Positions 34,378-45,926 of a stretch of DNA of 64,000 nucleotides are shown piece by piece; position 1 is the stretch's first letter; every line of letters starts with the position of its first letter. The notes under the pieces are model-generated. The model did not search any database and was not told the DNA's origin. It saw nothing but the letters and a program-made list of their open reading frames with translations. Made by a program: the position numbers and the translations under genes. Source of the DNA: Coptis chinensis (Eukaryota > Streptophyta > Magnoliopsida > Ranunculales > Ranunculaceae). Location of the stretch: NCBI GenBank assembly GCA_015680905.1, contig CM027377.1, positions 27,056,501-27,120,500 of the forward strand. Direction: 5' to 3'.

Positions 34378-35981
34378 TTAATTCTTTCTACCAGCCCCTC
34401 TGGTTGATCCTCGACCTCTTGAAGTGCTCTGTGATGGCTGAGTATTCTTTACCACTTGCTTTCCTTTCTTCCCAACTTCAGTCCTTGCCTCTTGTAACTG
34501 CTTTTGATTTCGGGTAACTGGAGGTGATGGGGCTGCAATCTTCTCAATATGATCAATGAATACCTGATTGCTTTCTGTATCTGCTATGATCTCAGTTATC
34601 AGGTTCCCCTCCAGTTCTTTAAAGGCTGCTTGCTTTTCATCATATAGTGCCACTGTCTGGTCTCTGTCATATTCTTCAGGTGGAATAAATGGGATTATTT
34701 CTATGCCTTGGACTTCATTTGTTAATCTAGTCACAATTGGTCTATATTCCTCAACCCTCTCGCAAACTGCTGTTTCTGCACACTGTTGTACCAGGTCTTG
34801 AGCATTTTCTTCAAAGGAAAGTAAAATCTCAAAGGATCCTTGTGTGATGGGGATTGGTGTTATAGTAGTATTAGTTGGATCACAGATAATAGTACTCACT
34901 ACATGGGGATTGGTGTTATAGTAGTATTAGTTGGATCACAGATAATAGTACTCACTACATTATCACCATTTGCATTTTCAACAGTTGGCAATGAGCTCTC
35001 CATAGGGTTAACATCTGCTCCATTTGGTAGGACCTTTGGTGTCCCCATTACTTGAGTGGAAATGTTGTTAACTCTCTGTGTTCTAACTTGCTGCCAAGCT
35101 TGGTTAGGTCTCTCCTTCTGTCGAGCCATGACATGTGACCTTGGAAGCAAAGATGTCGTAGTACCAGCTAACAGAGTGGTTGTTGGTGCCACTGAAGGTA
35201 AATCTCTTGGTGCAACTGATGGAATTGCTCTGGGTAATTGCTTTGGGCACTTAGATGTTGTATGCCCAAAAACTTTACAGTAGGACCAGTAGTTTGGTTT
35301 CCATGTATATTCAATCCCTACTGTGACTATTTTCTCATACCCTAGATCGAACGTTAGGGTGGAAGGGTATTGTGAGTCAACTGGAACTTCAACACAAGCT
35401 CTGACATAGTCCAATCTTGTTCGTTTTTGAGAGGCCATGTCCCAACAATGAGGTTTACCCAACCTGCTTGTTATCATACTAATTAACACCTTGTTTGGTC
35501 CATAAAATTTTTGGTACATCATAGAGTTTCACCCATATAGGAACATCAATATCCACATCAAAATCTTCACTCCAAGGTCTGATAATGAAGATTCTTCCAG
35601 CAACAAAAACTGGACCACTCTCAAACACTTTTTGTTTTAATCTTCATCATCTGAAAATTTGAAGTAAAAGAGGTTTTTGTCTGTTGATATTTCATAATTA
35701 GCTTTCGTCTTCCAAATTCTTTTTAGTGTTCTCTTCACTAGAGGAAAAGGCATACGCTTCTCCACAAAGTAACCCACAAGGAATTCACTCCATTGTTCTA
35801 TTCCTTCTTCCAAAACAAATCTTGGAACTTCAATGACATCGTCAACCGAGGTCGATTCAACAAATTCTAACTGTTCATTGACAAAGGTGGGACTTTTATC
35901 ATGAAACAGTGAACTCCACGAAAAGGGGGGATTAGCACTTGAAGATGCTTGCCCCACTTGAACTAGAGAGGGATCCGGCAT
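34378..35981 (-). pseudogene. LINE ORF1: DUF4283 and zinc-knuckle region, broken
   Basis: ATG at 35981 (MPDPSLVQVGQASSS). The first 114 codons contain the start of DUF4283 (FLVGYFVEKRMPFPLVKRTL). The domain continues in another frame, then 35522-34899 shows LGKPHCWDMASQKRTRLDYV and YTWKPNYWSYCKVFGHTTSK, the zinc knuckle, whose first Cys appears to be Trp. A perfect 56-bp tandem duplication (34847-34958) shifts the frame before the C-terminal part (34899-34378). ORF1 proteins bind the LINE RNA. Confidence 0.85.
34847..34958. repeat. Perfect 56-bp tandem duplication in LINE ORF1
   Basis: 34847-34902 and 34903-34958 are identical. 56 is not a multiple of three, so the duplication itself breaks ORF1. 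The absence of differences shows it is recent relative to the other mutations of the LINE, or that it is an assembly artefact. Confidence 0.95.
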
Positions 35982-36376
35982 GATGACTTAACCGTGAAAT
36001 CCACTACCAAGCATTAACCTCTACTTTGTTAAAAGGAGAGAACAAAGTAGCAATATAAGAGTCCCAAAGTGAGGGAACAGGAAGGAATACCAAAGTAGAA
36101 AGCTCTTATGGCTGGAGAGAGAGCCCAAGATCAGAAAAGCCAGTAGCTTGGTCTAAAAGCTACTATAAAAGGTAAAAAAAAACAGAGGGGATATGGAAAA
36201 TAACGGGGTAAGGAAAAAAGGTTACCTTAAAAGGAAGTTTTCATATCGCCTTACCAATCGCCTAAGTAATCTCTCGTGACGTCATCGGGACTTGCTCTTT
36301 TTACTCGTAAAATAAGCAAAATTAAGCCACTAAAGTTCTGTTTTTTTTTTTTTTTTTTTTTTTTTTGAGTTTTCAA

Positions 36377-37257
36377 GAATTACCCGAGTCATATTCTCAA
36401 AATCCATGTCCTTAATTGCTTTCATAGTTAAGATTAACTGAATTTCCTCCTTCTCCAACCAAGTCCATTACTTCCCCCCTGAAAACAAATGATGTGCAAT
36501 TGATGAATTCTGAAATTGAATTCAATCAGAGATTTAAAAATATGAAATTCATAGAAGAGTGTACCTGGTGGGTATGGAACCAATAGTTGAAGCGATAGAG
36601 AGATAACATATAGACATAGGTTATTTGGACTCGTTAATCTCTTCAAGCGAAAGGAACAACCCTGAATTTCATAAAAGGAATTTATTAAATTTGAAGAAAA
36701 ATGAGAAGTGAACGAATGGTGTTTTTTTTTTCCTGGTTCAAGCTAGTTGGTTTTGGAGAAAAAAGATCAAGAGAGGGTTGGACGAGTTGTCTGATTATCA
36801 ATCTGTGTGGAGAGCTTTTTAGCTTATGGTGGGGTTTGAACAATTGAAAAGAGATGATGGAGCAAGTTTTTCTCTTTTTTTTGGTAAAGGTCAGGTGGGG
36901 GTTTTCAGTTTTGATGAAAGGTTTTTTTTATCATTTTCTTTTATTTTATTTAAGATTGTTACGCAAATAGTTTCCAAAACTATGCATGAATTTGTTTTTT
37001 TATCTGCCGAATCATTCTAAAAGCTAAGGTGTCCACTTTAGAGAAAAAAGAGTGTTGAGGTGGCTTCCTAGAGAGCATTCTCGACTGTTCAGTATTAATG
37101 GTCTTTAACTAACACATTTCCTTTTTAGTACAAACATTTTGACCACTTTACACTTGTATTTGGACTAGCTCGTACCTATTTTCGCAAGGTTTGGTTGTTT
37201 CCTACTATTGTGAACCAAGTTATGGAGAGTTTATGTTCCGTGTAGGCGTGTACGACA
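36377..37257. other. Host DNA right of the LINE
   Basis: No gene recognised with confidence. On the minus strand a splice-acceptor-like TTTTCAGGGGGG lies near 36475-36485 and is followed by a short open stretch, so an exon relic is possible. T-rich runs at 36720-36730 and 36926-36960. Confidence 0.35.
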
Positions 37258-37460
37258 TACCACTTTTGATGAAAAATCAGCTTGATCTTATGATTGCAAG
37301 TGCATAACTAATTGTTCTAGGACAAAAACAGCATAACAAAGGTACTAGCCATCATATCTACCCACACTTGAGTAAATATGGAATTATGGATAATGTAGAG
37401 GTGTAGAGCTACTTTTCCCTGGATTTTCTATTCTATATTGTATAGTTATCAACTCGTGTA
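37258..37460 (+). repeat. Dispersed repeat, copy A
   Basis: Similar to parts of 49130-49300 and 51130-51340, sharing CACTTTTGATG, GATTGCAAGTGCATAA, AGCATAACAAAGGTA and CTATTCTATATTG. The three copies lie on both sides of the Tekay element in the same orientation. No coding frame is conserved. Confidence 0.75.
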
Positions 37461-38192
37461 TCATATCATGTATGAGTTTTCAATGCTAACGTATCGAGCA
37501 TCGAATTGATCATGTATCGTATGATACCCTTCTAATATATTTTTGTAGTTTTGTATGTGTTTGTGCATGTGTATGTAACTAATGTAAGTTTCATCCACAA
37601 ACATACAAAATTAAGTCTTATCACGTACAGTACTAGCGTTTGGTATCTCTACACTATATGATAGCCGGGTTTTGAGGAACCCACTTTCCACTATCGAGTA
37701 GGCAAATTGAAATCTCTCTATATTTGTTCAATTTATAAACACCTCCCTCACAAAAATTAGAAAAACCCCTTTTATTAATAATTTAGAAGAACCCTCCTAA
37801 TGTAAGTTAAATTATATAATTATTCTCCATTTTTCTCCCTGAATTTAGAACAAGCCATCTTTTATTAATAATTTAGAAAAAAAAAACTCCCTAATATCAC
37901 TTAAATAACATAATTATCCCTTATATTAAATTAGATGTGCCTCCCCTATATAATTACAATTAGATTCCAAAAAAACCATGCTAATTATTGATCTCAAATG
38001 ACGGGTTTCAAGACTTCAGGAAAAAAAAAACCTCGATGCGTAGTACGGTTTGCATACTTGTAAATATCACAAATTTTCAATCATAAGACCCGATTCAGTA
38101 TTATCCACAAAGAGCGAAGCTAGCTGTTGGATGAGTAAGTAAAGGTTCTTTTCAGTTAGGGTTGTTGTCTATTATATCTAAAACCTAAGATG
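37461..38192. other. Left flank of the Tekay insertion
   Basis: Non-coding. TTTTATTAATAATTTAGAA occurs twice about 90 bp apart (near 37770 and 37860) as part of a short tandem duplication. The target duplication GCTTT is at 38193-38197. Confidence 0.5.
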
Positions 38193-38197
38193 GCTTT

Positions 38198-41062
38198 TGT
38201 CACAGCCCAAATTTCTAAACAATTACAAAGTGAATCTTTGAAATATAAATATCTCAAACATCACTCGGTTCAATTGTCTAAAAACCCAGGCTATGACGGG
38301 GTGGATACAACACATGTCAAAACCTAAAACCCCCATCATACAAGAATCAACTTAAATTAAAAAAAAAAAAAAACAATTATCCGCCATTACTTTATTAAGA
38401 TATCATCCCATCCAAACAAAACATCAAACAGACTCTCTGAATAAATAGTCCTTACTACCATGTTCTCATGTCATGCTGAAAATATAACTACGTTATTACA
38501 TCCTGTCAATAAGAATCAGACCTAACAAAAGAACTAACGGACTGCTCCAGGCAAGAATCCAAATCACACGCCGTGGTTCCACTGCCTTCCACCTATGTTC
38601 CCAAGAACACACCCACGTTGCAAAAACAAAGCAAACATGGGTCAGCAAAATGGAATTTGCTGGTATGAGTAGACTAACCACATATAAACATATCTAATCT
38701 TTACTTATCCCAACTAACACTTTAAATATATCATAATATAATCATTCCCAGCTTGGAAGACAGGTAGTTCCGTCATTTTAACCGGCATAGTTTCTTTCCA
38801 AGCAAGACTCACATCTTATTAACTCGTTATAATAACTTGTTTTGATAACTAAGTAATTGAACTAAAACTTACCGATATCCACTGCTGTATTAGGGTAGGA
38901 CAACGTCCCTGTACAAAATATTATTAAGTCCTACCCTCCTGCAAAAGAAAGTTAGAAATCTTATATAACATATGTAGATATCCTATAGGTATTCAAATGT
39001 AAGCCCAAACACACTCGCATAATCAAATCAATTTCTCTTATCAATTAATCAATTACTTTTCTTATACACCAACCCTTTAATACCTACTCCACGATTTGCA
39101 CTCCACACATTTGCCAAATCACATATTCCTGTGTGCCTCTCTCCCACCGAATACCTCAATATCATAGCCACCTCTGGGCTTTCATACACATATTCCACAG
39201 CCTCTTTGGGCACAAAACTCAGGTCATTCATGGCACATTCAATGAATACCTTAGGTCATTCCTGCCACATTCAAGGAATACCTATCATATCACTAACGGG
39301 CCATTCATGGCACATTCAATGAATGCCTTGGGTCATTCCCGCCACATTCAAGGAATACCCAACCCTACATTCCCGTACACTCAAGGAATACAACTAACCC
39401 GCAAGGCGAATACCTTAGTTCCTCTTTAGGGCAGTCCAAACAATCTGGTCATTCATGGCACATTCAATGAATACCCATATATAATGCTAACGGGTCATTT
39501 ATGGCACATTCAATAAATGCCCACCTAACATATGACATCATCAGTCATAAAACTCAATTCCAAAACTTGAGGCGTGGAGAGTTCTAAAAGGGTGCGGTAA
39601 ATTTGTTTACGCATTATTGAACTTTATTGCATATATTATTTCATAGAACGAAGGAGTATCTTGATTCATGTATTTTTTGTTTACGCGTTATTAATTTCAT
39701 GGATGTATAAGTGTCATAACGTTGTGTATCATAAAAGACTGACATATCACAAAGTAGTAAAGACACGTACACAAGTATATTTAGAAAGGTCTTAGCCTAA
39801 AGTCAAGCATGTTAATAATCCTAGACCTATCCTAATATACTGAATCATAATCCGAGGTAAAAGTCAAATTTGGGTCAACTAGTCAAAGTCAAACCTGGTC
39901 AACAGTCAAAGTCAACCTGCCAATGGTCAACAGCAGTCAACCAGACCTAAACTCCTCTAACCCAAAAGCCCAACTCCTAAGGCCCAAAGTCTAAACTTAA
40001 GTCCAAAAAAAGAAAATTCAAAAATTAAACATTCAAGCCCACCCACGATTTGGCCCAAGTCCAAATCGAAATTCACTGTTCATCTTCTTCCTCACAACAC
40101 CTTCCACCAATCAGCCACCACCACCAACCAACCTATCTCCACTATGAACCCCACGGTTCCACTCCCCTTCAAACCCCCAATCTGTCGATACCCAAAAATC
40201 CTCATTCCCTTATACTGCGAAAATCCCAAATCGACTCCATTAATGGTCTGCTAAAGCTTCACTCGCCGAACCACCACTCACCTCTCCAACTAACCGAAAT
40301 TAACCTACAACAAAACCCCTACTACTTTAATTCCTACCAAAAACCCAAATCATTGTTTATCAAATTCGTCCCTCACAACTGGATCGACATTGACCTCCAT
40401 TAATGCACCGGTTCCGAAGCTTCCCCTCACGCTCTCCAGCACCCACTCTATTCTTCACCATCCAACGACTAACAACCAAGTAAAACCCACCACAACCACC
40501 ATTCAATTCAATTATAACCACAACAATTAACATCACCACACAATCAAACAAAACACATCATTCAAACACAACCAAAAATATATAGGACGAGTTGGTTCTC
40601 ATGGCGACGCCATTAACAACCGGTGTCAAGGCTTCGACAGTTTAAATTCTCAAATTCATCAGAGTTTTACATACTGTAGTACTGCTAAATTTTGTATCTA
40701 ACAGCCGGCACCATTAACAGGGTTTACAATATCTCAAATATGGAAACAGTATTACTGATATGATTAACATAAACAAATATAAAAATATATCTTCATACTA
40801 CTCACTGTTTATAAACCGAACAGCGAGAAAAACCCCGAAAGACCGAAGTCGACTGTTGCGCGAAAGGACGATCTTCCTCGTTCAAAACCTTTTCTTCTTT
40901 TAGTAAAACTCCTTTTTTTTCCAAAAAAGAACTCTACGTGAGAAACCCCTTTTTTTTGTTTTGTTTTTAAAACCTCCCCGAAAAACAAGGATAACACTTA
41001 TTTAGTTACTTACGGACTTTTATCCCTAAGCTAATAGTTATCATATATCTGTTTTATCCATT

Positions 41063-41097
<35 letters not shown>

Positions 41098-41139
41098 ACT
41101 ATTATTATAGGAAAAGCAAATAAAAGACGGGGTGTTATA
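38198..41139 (-). repeat. 3' LTR of the Tekay-type element
   Basis: 2942 bp. It contains a minisatellite (39221-39522), a (TTA)n microsatellite near 41068-41097 and, antisense to the element, an open frame of 117 codons at 40050-40403 that is also intact in the other LTR. It is colinear with 45927-48932, with scattered substitutions and a few indels. Confidence 0.93.
39221..39522. repeat. Minisatellite in the 3' LTR
   Basis: Alternating units of about 30-37 bp containing GTCATTCATGGCACATTCAA or GTCATTCCTGCCACATTCAA followed by (T/G)GAATACC. Roughly eight units. Confidence 0.9.
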
Positions 41140-41173
41140 GTATACATACCTTAAAATGATCTCGTCCTGAGAT

Positions 41174-42664
41174 TCAAGGTAGAGTGTCAGAGAAGAGCTC
41201 AGGATGCATCTGCCTTATTTTATCTTCAAGTTCCCAAGTCACATCATTTTCCCTTTCACTCCACTGCACTTTTACCAAGTTTACAATCCTCCTCCTAAGG
41301 TGTTTCACATCCCTATCTACTATCGTGATAGGTCTCACTGTGAAAGTTTCATCATCGTTCAACTCTAGCTCTGCTGGCTGAACAACCTCAGTAGGATCTT
41401 TCACACATTTCTGTAGCATAGACACGTGGAAAACATCATGAATCATCGCTAAGTTAGGCGGCAAAGCATGACGGTACGCCAAACTACCAATGGAGGCTAC
41501 TATCTCATATGGTCCAATATATCGTGGACTCAACTTTTCTTTCATGCCAAACCTCATAACTCCTCTCATAGGGGAAACCTTCAAAAACACAAAATCGCCT
41601 ATAGAAAACTTAACCTGTTTCCTCTTCAAATCTGCATAACTCTTCTGCCTACTCTGTGTTGTCTTAATCCTTTCTCTAATGACTTTAATATGTTCAGATG
41701 TCTCTCTCACTATCTCAGGCCCAAGCAATACTCGGTATCCCACGTCTGCCCAAAAAGCAGGCGATCGACATGGACGTCCATACAAAGCCTCAAAGGGTGC
41801 CATACCGATGCTCGACTGGAAACTGTTATTATATGCAAACTCCACCAAAGGTAAATGCTCCTCTCATCCTCCACCAAAATCCATTACACAAAAGCGTAAC
41901 ATATCTTCTAATATCTGATTCACCCTCTCTGTCTGTCCATCTGTCTGAGGATGATAAGCAGTACTCATCGCCAAACTAGTGCCCATAGCACGCTAAAAAC
42001 TCTTCCAAAACTCAGAAGTGAACAAAGGATCTCGATCTGAAACAATACTCACTGGAATCCCATGTAACCTGACCACTTCCCGAATGTACAAGGAAACCAA
42101 CTTCTTTGTATTTCTAAGCACGTCAATAGGAATGAAATTAGCAGATTTCGTTAAACGATCAACAATAACCTAAATAGATTCATTACCTCTTCGAGACTTA
42201 GGCAAGCCATTAATGAAATCCATATAAATGTGCTCCCATTTCCACATCGGTATCTCTAATGGCTACAATAATCCAGAAGGCCTCTGATGTTCTGCCTTAA
42301 CCTGCTGGCAAGTTAAACACTGAGAAATATATTCTCCAACATCTCTTTTCATTCCTTCCCACCAAAAGGTCCTCTTCAAGTCTTGGTACATCTTCATTCC
42401 TCCAGGATGAATTGTAAACCGAGAACGATGAGCTTCATATAATATCTCCTTTTTTAACTCTGCATCATCTGGTACACACAATCTCTCATGAAATCTCACT
42501 CCTCCCTCAGAATCTACTGCCCAATCAGACAGACAATCATCTAAAATATCAATGACCAGATCATCTAACCGACTCAAAAGAAATTGGTCTCTGTGTTGCA
42601 TGGCAATCACTCTACTGAAAATCACCGGCCTAACCTCCAAACTGCATATAAGAGTGCATGGCAA
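41174..42664 (-). pseudogene. Tekay integrase and chromodomain-like C-terminus
   Basis: The upstream piece (42664-42263) has the zinc-binding domain HRSRFTIHPGGMKMYQDL...CLTCQQVKAE. The catalytic core between 42262 and 41849 is decayed. The downstream piece (41848-41174) is open for 224 codons: VEFAYNNSFQSSIGMAPFEA, LYGRPCRSP, LSPRYIGPYEIV and FHVSMLQKCV, then a chromodomain-like tail, VKVQWSERENDVTWELEDK. Chromodomains of this lineage guide insertion into heterochromatin. The stop lies about 35 bp from the LTR. Confidence 0.9.
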
Positions 42665-42699
42665 TCACTCATCTGTATCTGGTGTAGTCCGGACATCAT

Positions 42700-43382
42700 A
42701 AGCTGCTATAGTCTCTAAACTCTTCCACTCTTGCACCATAAGAGTGGTCAAAACACCAGGCAATCGACTAAGTGCATCCGCAACTACATTGCCCTTGCCT
42801 AGGTGATACTGAATCTAGAAGTCATAACTACTTATGAACTCCATCCATCTCTGTTATCTCATATTCAACTCTTTCTGTAAATAAAGATACTTCAAACTCT
42901 TGTGATCTGTGTAAAGCTCAAACTTCTCACCATATAAATAATGCCTCCACACCTTCAAAGCAAAAACCACTGCCGCTAACTCCGTGTCATGAGTAGGATA
43001 ACGTCTCGTGTATCTTCAACTGTCGTGAAGCATACGACAAAGACCTTCCTCGGGTCTTGCATTAACACACAACCCAAACCGGTTCCACTAGAATCTATAA
43101 AACCACTAGTTTTTTCGCCTCTAGTCGGGATTACTAGAATTGAGTCAGAGTCAACCTCTGTTTCAATTCTAAGAAAGCCTTCTCACAATCATTAGTCCAC
43201 ATAAACTTCCGTCCTTCCTAGTTAACTTTGTGAGCGAGTTTTGCGGTAAGTGTGAACTTCTCAATAAATCTCCGATAATATCCCGCTAACCCGAAACTCC
43301 TAATCTCTCAGAATAGTGGTTGGTTGTTTCCATTCTTTCAACTCGCAAAGAACCTTCTCGTGGTCTACAAAGAATCCCTTCA
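42700..43382 (-). pseudogene. Tekay RNase H region, heavily decayed
   Basis: Recognisable only by position between RT and integrase and by short pieces in shifting frames on the minus strand. No single long frame remains. Confidence 0.55.
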
Positions 43383-43926
43383 CTAGATACCACATGTCCC
43401 AAGAAACGAATTTCTTCTTCCCAAAATGGCACTTGCTAAACTTAGCATACAACTTCGCTCCCTAACGCCTCGCATCACTATCTTCAAATGCATCTTATGT
43501 TCTTCTGTGTTTTGTGAATACACTAAAATGTCATCAATGAAAACAATCACAAATTTATCCAAATAGGGCCTGAAAATACGATTCATCAGGTCCATAAAGA
43601 ATGCAGGTGCATTCGTCAACCCAAAAGGCATCACAAAAAACTCATACAACCCATACCGAGTTCTAAATGCAGTCAAAGGAATACTCTTCTTCTTCAACTC
43701 CCATCTAATAATAACCAAATTTAAAATCAAACTTTGAAAATATCTTAGCCCCTTTCAACTGATCCAACAGGTCATCAATCCTAGGAAGCGGATACTTATT
43801 TTTTATAGTCACCTGGTTCAAATCCCTGAAATCAATACACATCCTCAAAGTACCATCCTTCTTTGAAACAAAAATAGCAAGCGCACCCCATGGTGAGTTG
43901 CTCTGTCGTATGAACCTGTCATACAC
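43383..43926 (-). pseudogene. Tekay reverse transcriptase, frameshifted
   Basis: Two overlapping pieces. The first has [40 protein letters not shown] and [11 protein letters not shown]. The second has FRTRYGLYEFFVMPFGLTNA and the catalytic VIVFIDDILVYSQ. The frame changes near 43715. Confidence 0.92.
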
Positions 43927-44000
43927 ACCTTAAAAGATTCAAACCCCTATACTCAAAAGATATGGTTAAGCCACAAACAAAAACACTAAAACTTAAACTT

Positions 44001-44645
44001 TTACCCCTTCTTGAGTAATTCCTCGACTTGCACTTTCATTTCGTCCAAAAGCTTAGGTGCCAACCAAGAAGTTTCCACTTTGAAAACCGTGTGCGGTCCC
44101 CGTAACAAGTCTATACGAAACTCCACCTCCCTCTTGGGTGGCAACCCTGGAATCTCCTGAAAAACATCTTCGAAGTCTCTCACTACTTCCATATTGCTGA
44201 TATCCCTCGTGGGTATCTCTATAGAGCACAGGAAACTAGACATCACCGAGTCCTCCTTACTAACACAGGTGTGAATCAACCTCGGCATGCCAGGTGTATT
44301 CACTATAACCTCCCTCCTCACACAATCCAAGGTAACATGATAACGCGTCAACCAGTCCATACCAAGTATGAAATGGAAACCCTCAAACCCCAAAACGATC
44401 AAGTCTACCATAAAGACACGGTCTAAGAAACACAACTTAAAACCTTTGCACTCATCATACAAGGTAACAGAACCTCCTAACGGTGTCTCAACACACAAGG
44501 GCTTAGATAAAAGGGTAGTTTTAAAACTTTCTTTCTCAACATACTGATGAGATATAAAGGAATGTGAAGCACCTGAATCAAACAAAACGCTGAATGTAAA
44601 CTGAGATGAACTAAAGGTACCTTCAACATTCCTGTGTCCCGGCAT
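44001..44645 (-). pseudogene. Tekay aspartic protease
   Basis: 214 codons open. The active-site motif LFDSGASHSFIS is intact, and FILGMDWLTRYHVTLDC follows as in Gypsy proteases. The C-terminal part leads into RT (FQEIPGLPPKREVEF). It is cut off from the RT piece by loss of frame near 43930-44000. Confidence 0.9.
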
Positions 44646-45794
44646 AGTCGATAGGCTCTAGCACGAGTGGTAGATCTTCGGTGCTCTATTCTCATAATTA
44701 CCACGCTTTGGTAGGGGCAATAACGAGAAATAAATGACCCACTCCCAAAGCTTTTTCACTATGGCTCAACAAGCCTTTCAACAGAACTATGGCTCAAGCA
44801 AGAGGGGTGCTCGTAAAAGTAATGTTGTCGGGTCGATTCCCCCGAGGTCTAGTGGGAGCTCGACCACGGCCGGGGACCCTGCCTCTGCCACTGATTCCCC
44901 TGAGGTCTATAGCCTCCAAGCTGCCCCGGTGGCCTATAACCACCCTGCTGTGCAAATCCTCCCTGGGGTCGGAATACACCCTGCTGATGAAATCCTCCCT
45001 AAAACCCCTGGGATGGTGGTCTCTGAAACGGACCCCTCTGAGGTATATCATAAGGCCTAAACCTATTCGGATGTCTGCTCTCAAAAGGCCTAGGACCAAC
45101 AACTGGTATCTCACCAAACTTCCTCTTCCCCCTCAACTCTCTTAGGGCTGCATTTTGTTCCTCATATCTCAATGCCAAGTCCAACACACGATCAAAAGCG
45201 TCCCCGTCAAAATCAAATCAACTTGTTTGGACAAGTGACTCTCTAACCCACGATGAACTTTTGGTTTTCTTCTTGTCAAGATCCACAAGATAGGGAGGAA
45301 ACCTTGATAACTCATTAAACTTGGTCACATACCCAATCCACCGGACTTCCCGCCTTGAGTCAACTCAGAGAACCTGTTGAGCCAATCGCTTTTTATCGCC
45401 TCCTAATGAACTTACTCTCAAATCTAACCTTGAAGTCTTCCCAAGTCAAGGTTCTAGTGTCCAGACTAGGGGTGAGGGCTCGCCACCAAAACCTAGTAGC
45501 GTCATCAAGTTGGTGAGCTGCCAACTCCTGCTTCTGAACCTAAGTAAGCTACATACGCTCAAATACATTTTCACAACTTTGAATCCAAGACTCCGCTGCA
45601 ATCGCATTCCCAACACCAGTAAATCGCTGCCCACCAAGAGTACCAAACTCCTTATTGCGCTTAGTAAAAGGATCTCCCTGAATAGGATGGTTATTCTGCA
45701 TAGCCTGCAACAACTGATTCAACTGTCCTCCTAACATCTGTACTGGAGTGTTCACTGCAAGTCCAGTAGTATTATCATTACATGTCTCAACCAT
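44646..45794 (-). pseudogene. Tekay gag, broken
   Basis: The first piece begins at 45794 (MVETCNDNTTGLAVNTPVQM) and ends FERM; RFTGVGNAIAAESWIQSCEN resembles the Gypsy gag F-x-G-x-x-x-x-x-x-A-E-x-W-I motif. Later pieces, including an Arg/Gly/Pro-rich stretch at 44794-45117, lie in other frames. No intact zinc knuckle was confirmed. Confidence 0.8.
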
Positions 45795-45904
45795 GATCTA
45801 CAGTTCAAACAAAACTCACGTTAATATTCACATATATCCAAAACTCCCAACACTATAACCCATATTCCATATCCGATGATCACTTAGACTTTCTCAATCT
45901 AAGC

Positions 45905-45922
45905 TAACCTGGCTCTGATACC
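45905..45922 (-). other. Primer-binding site of the Tekay element
   Basis: On the minus strand TGGTATCAGAGCCAGGTT lies four bases from the 5' LTR. This is an 18-nt match to the usual initiator tRNA-Met primer site. Confidence 0.92.
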
Positions 45923-45926
45923 AAAG

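Larger units (their letters stand above)
30382..36366 (-). mobile_element. L1-type LINE, near full length, between 10-bp repeats
   Basis: Minus-strand order from 36.0 kb downwards: ORF1 with DUF4283 and a zinc-knuckle relic, then ORF2 with AP-endonuclease, reverse transcriptase (FADDLL), zinc-binding region and a terminal RNase H. This is the plant L1 arrangement. GAGTTTTCAA occurs at both 30372-30381 and 36367-36376, giving a plausible target-site duplication and a 5985-bp insert. Oddly, a 26-T run lies at the 5' side and an A run at the 3' side on the plus strand, so the minus-strand tail would be T-rich rather than poly(A). Reading frames are broken at several points. Confidence 0.88.

Noticed and set aside
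44734..45145. Plus-strand frames of 108 and 118 codons in the Tekay element
   Set aside because: Antisense to the Arg/Gly/Pro-rich gag segment; composition explains their openness.
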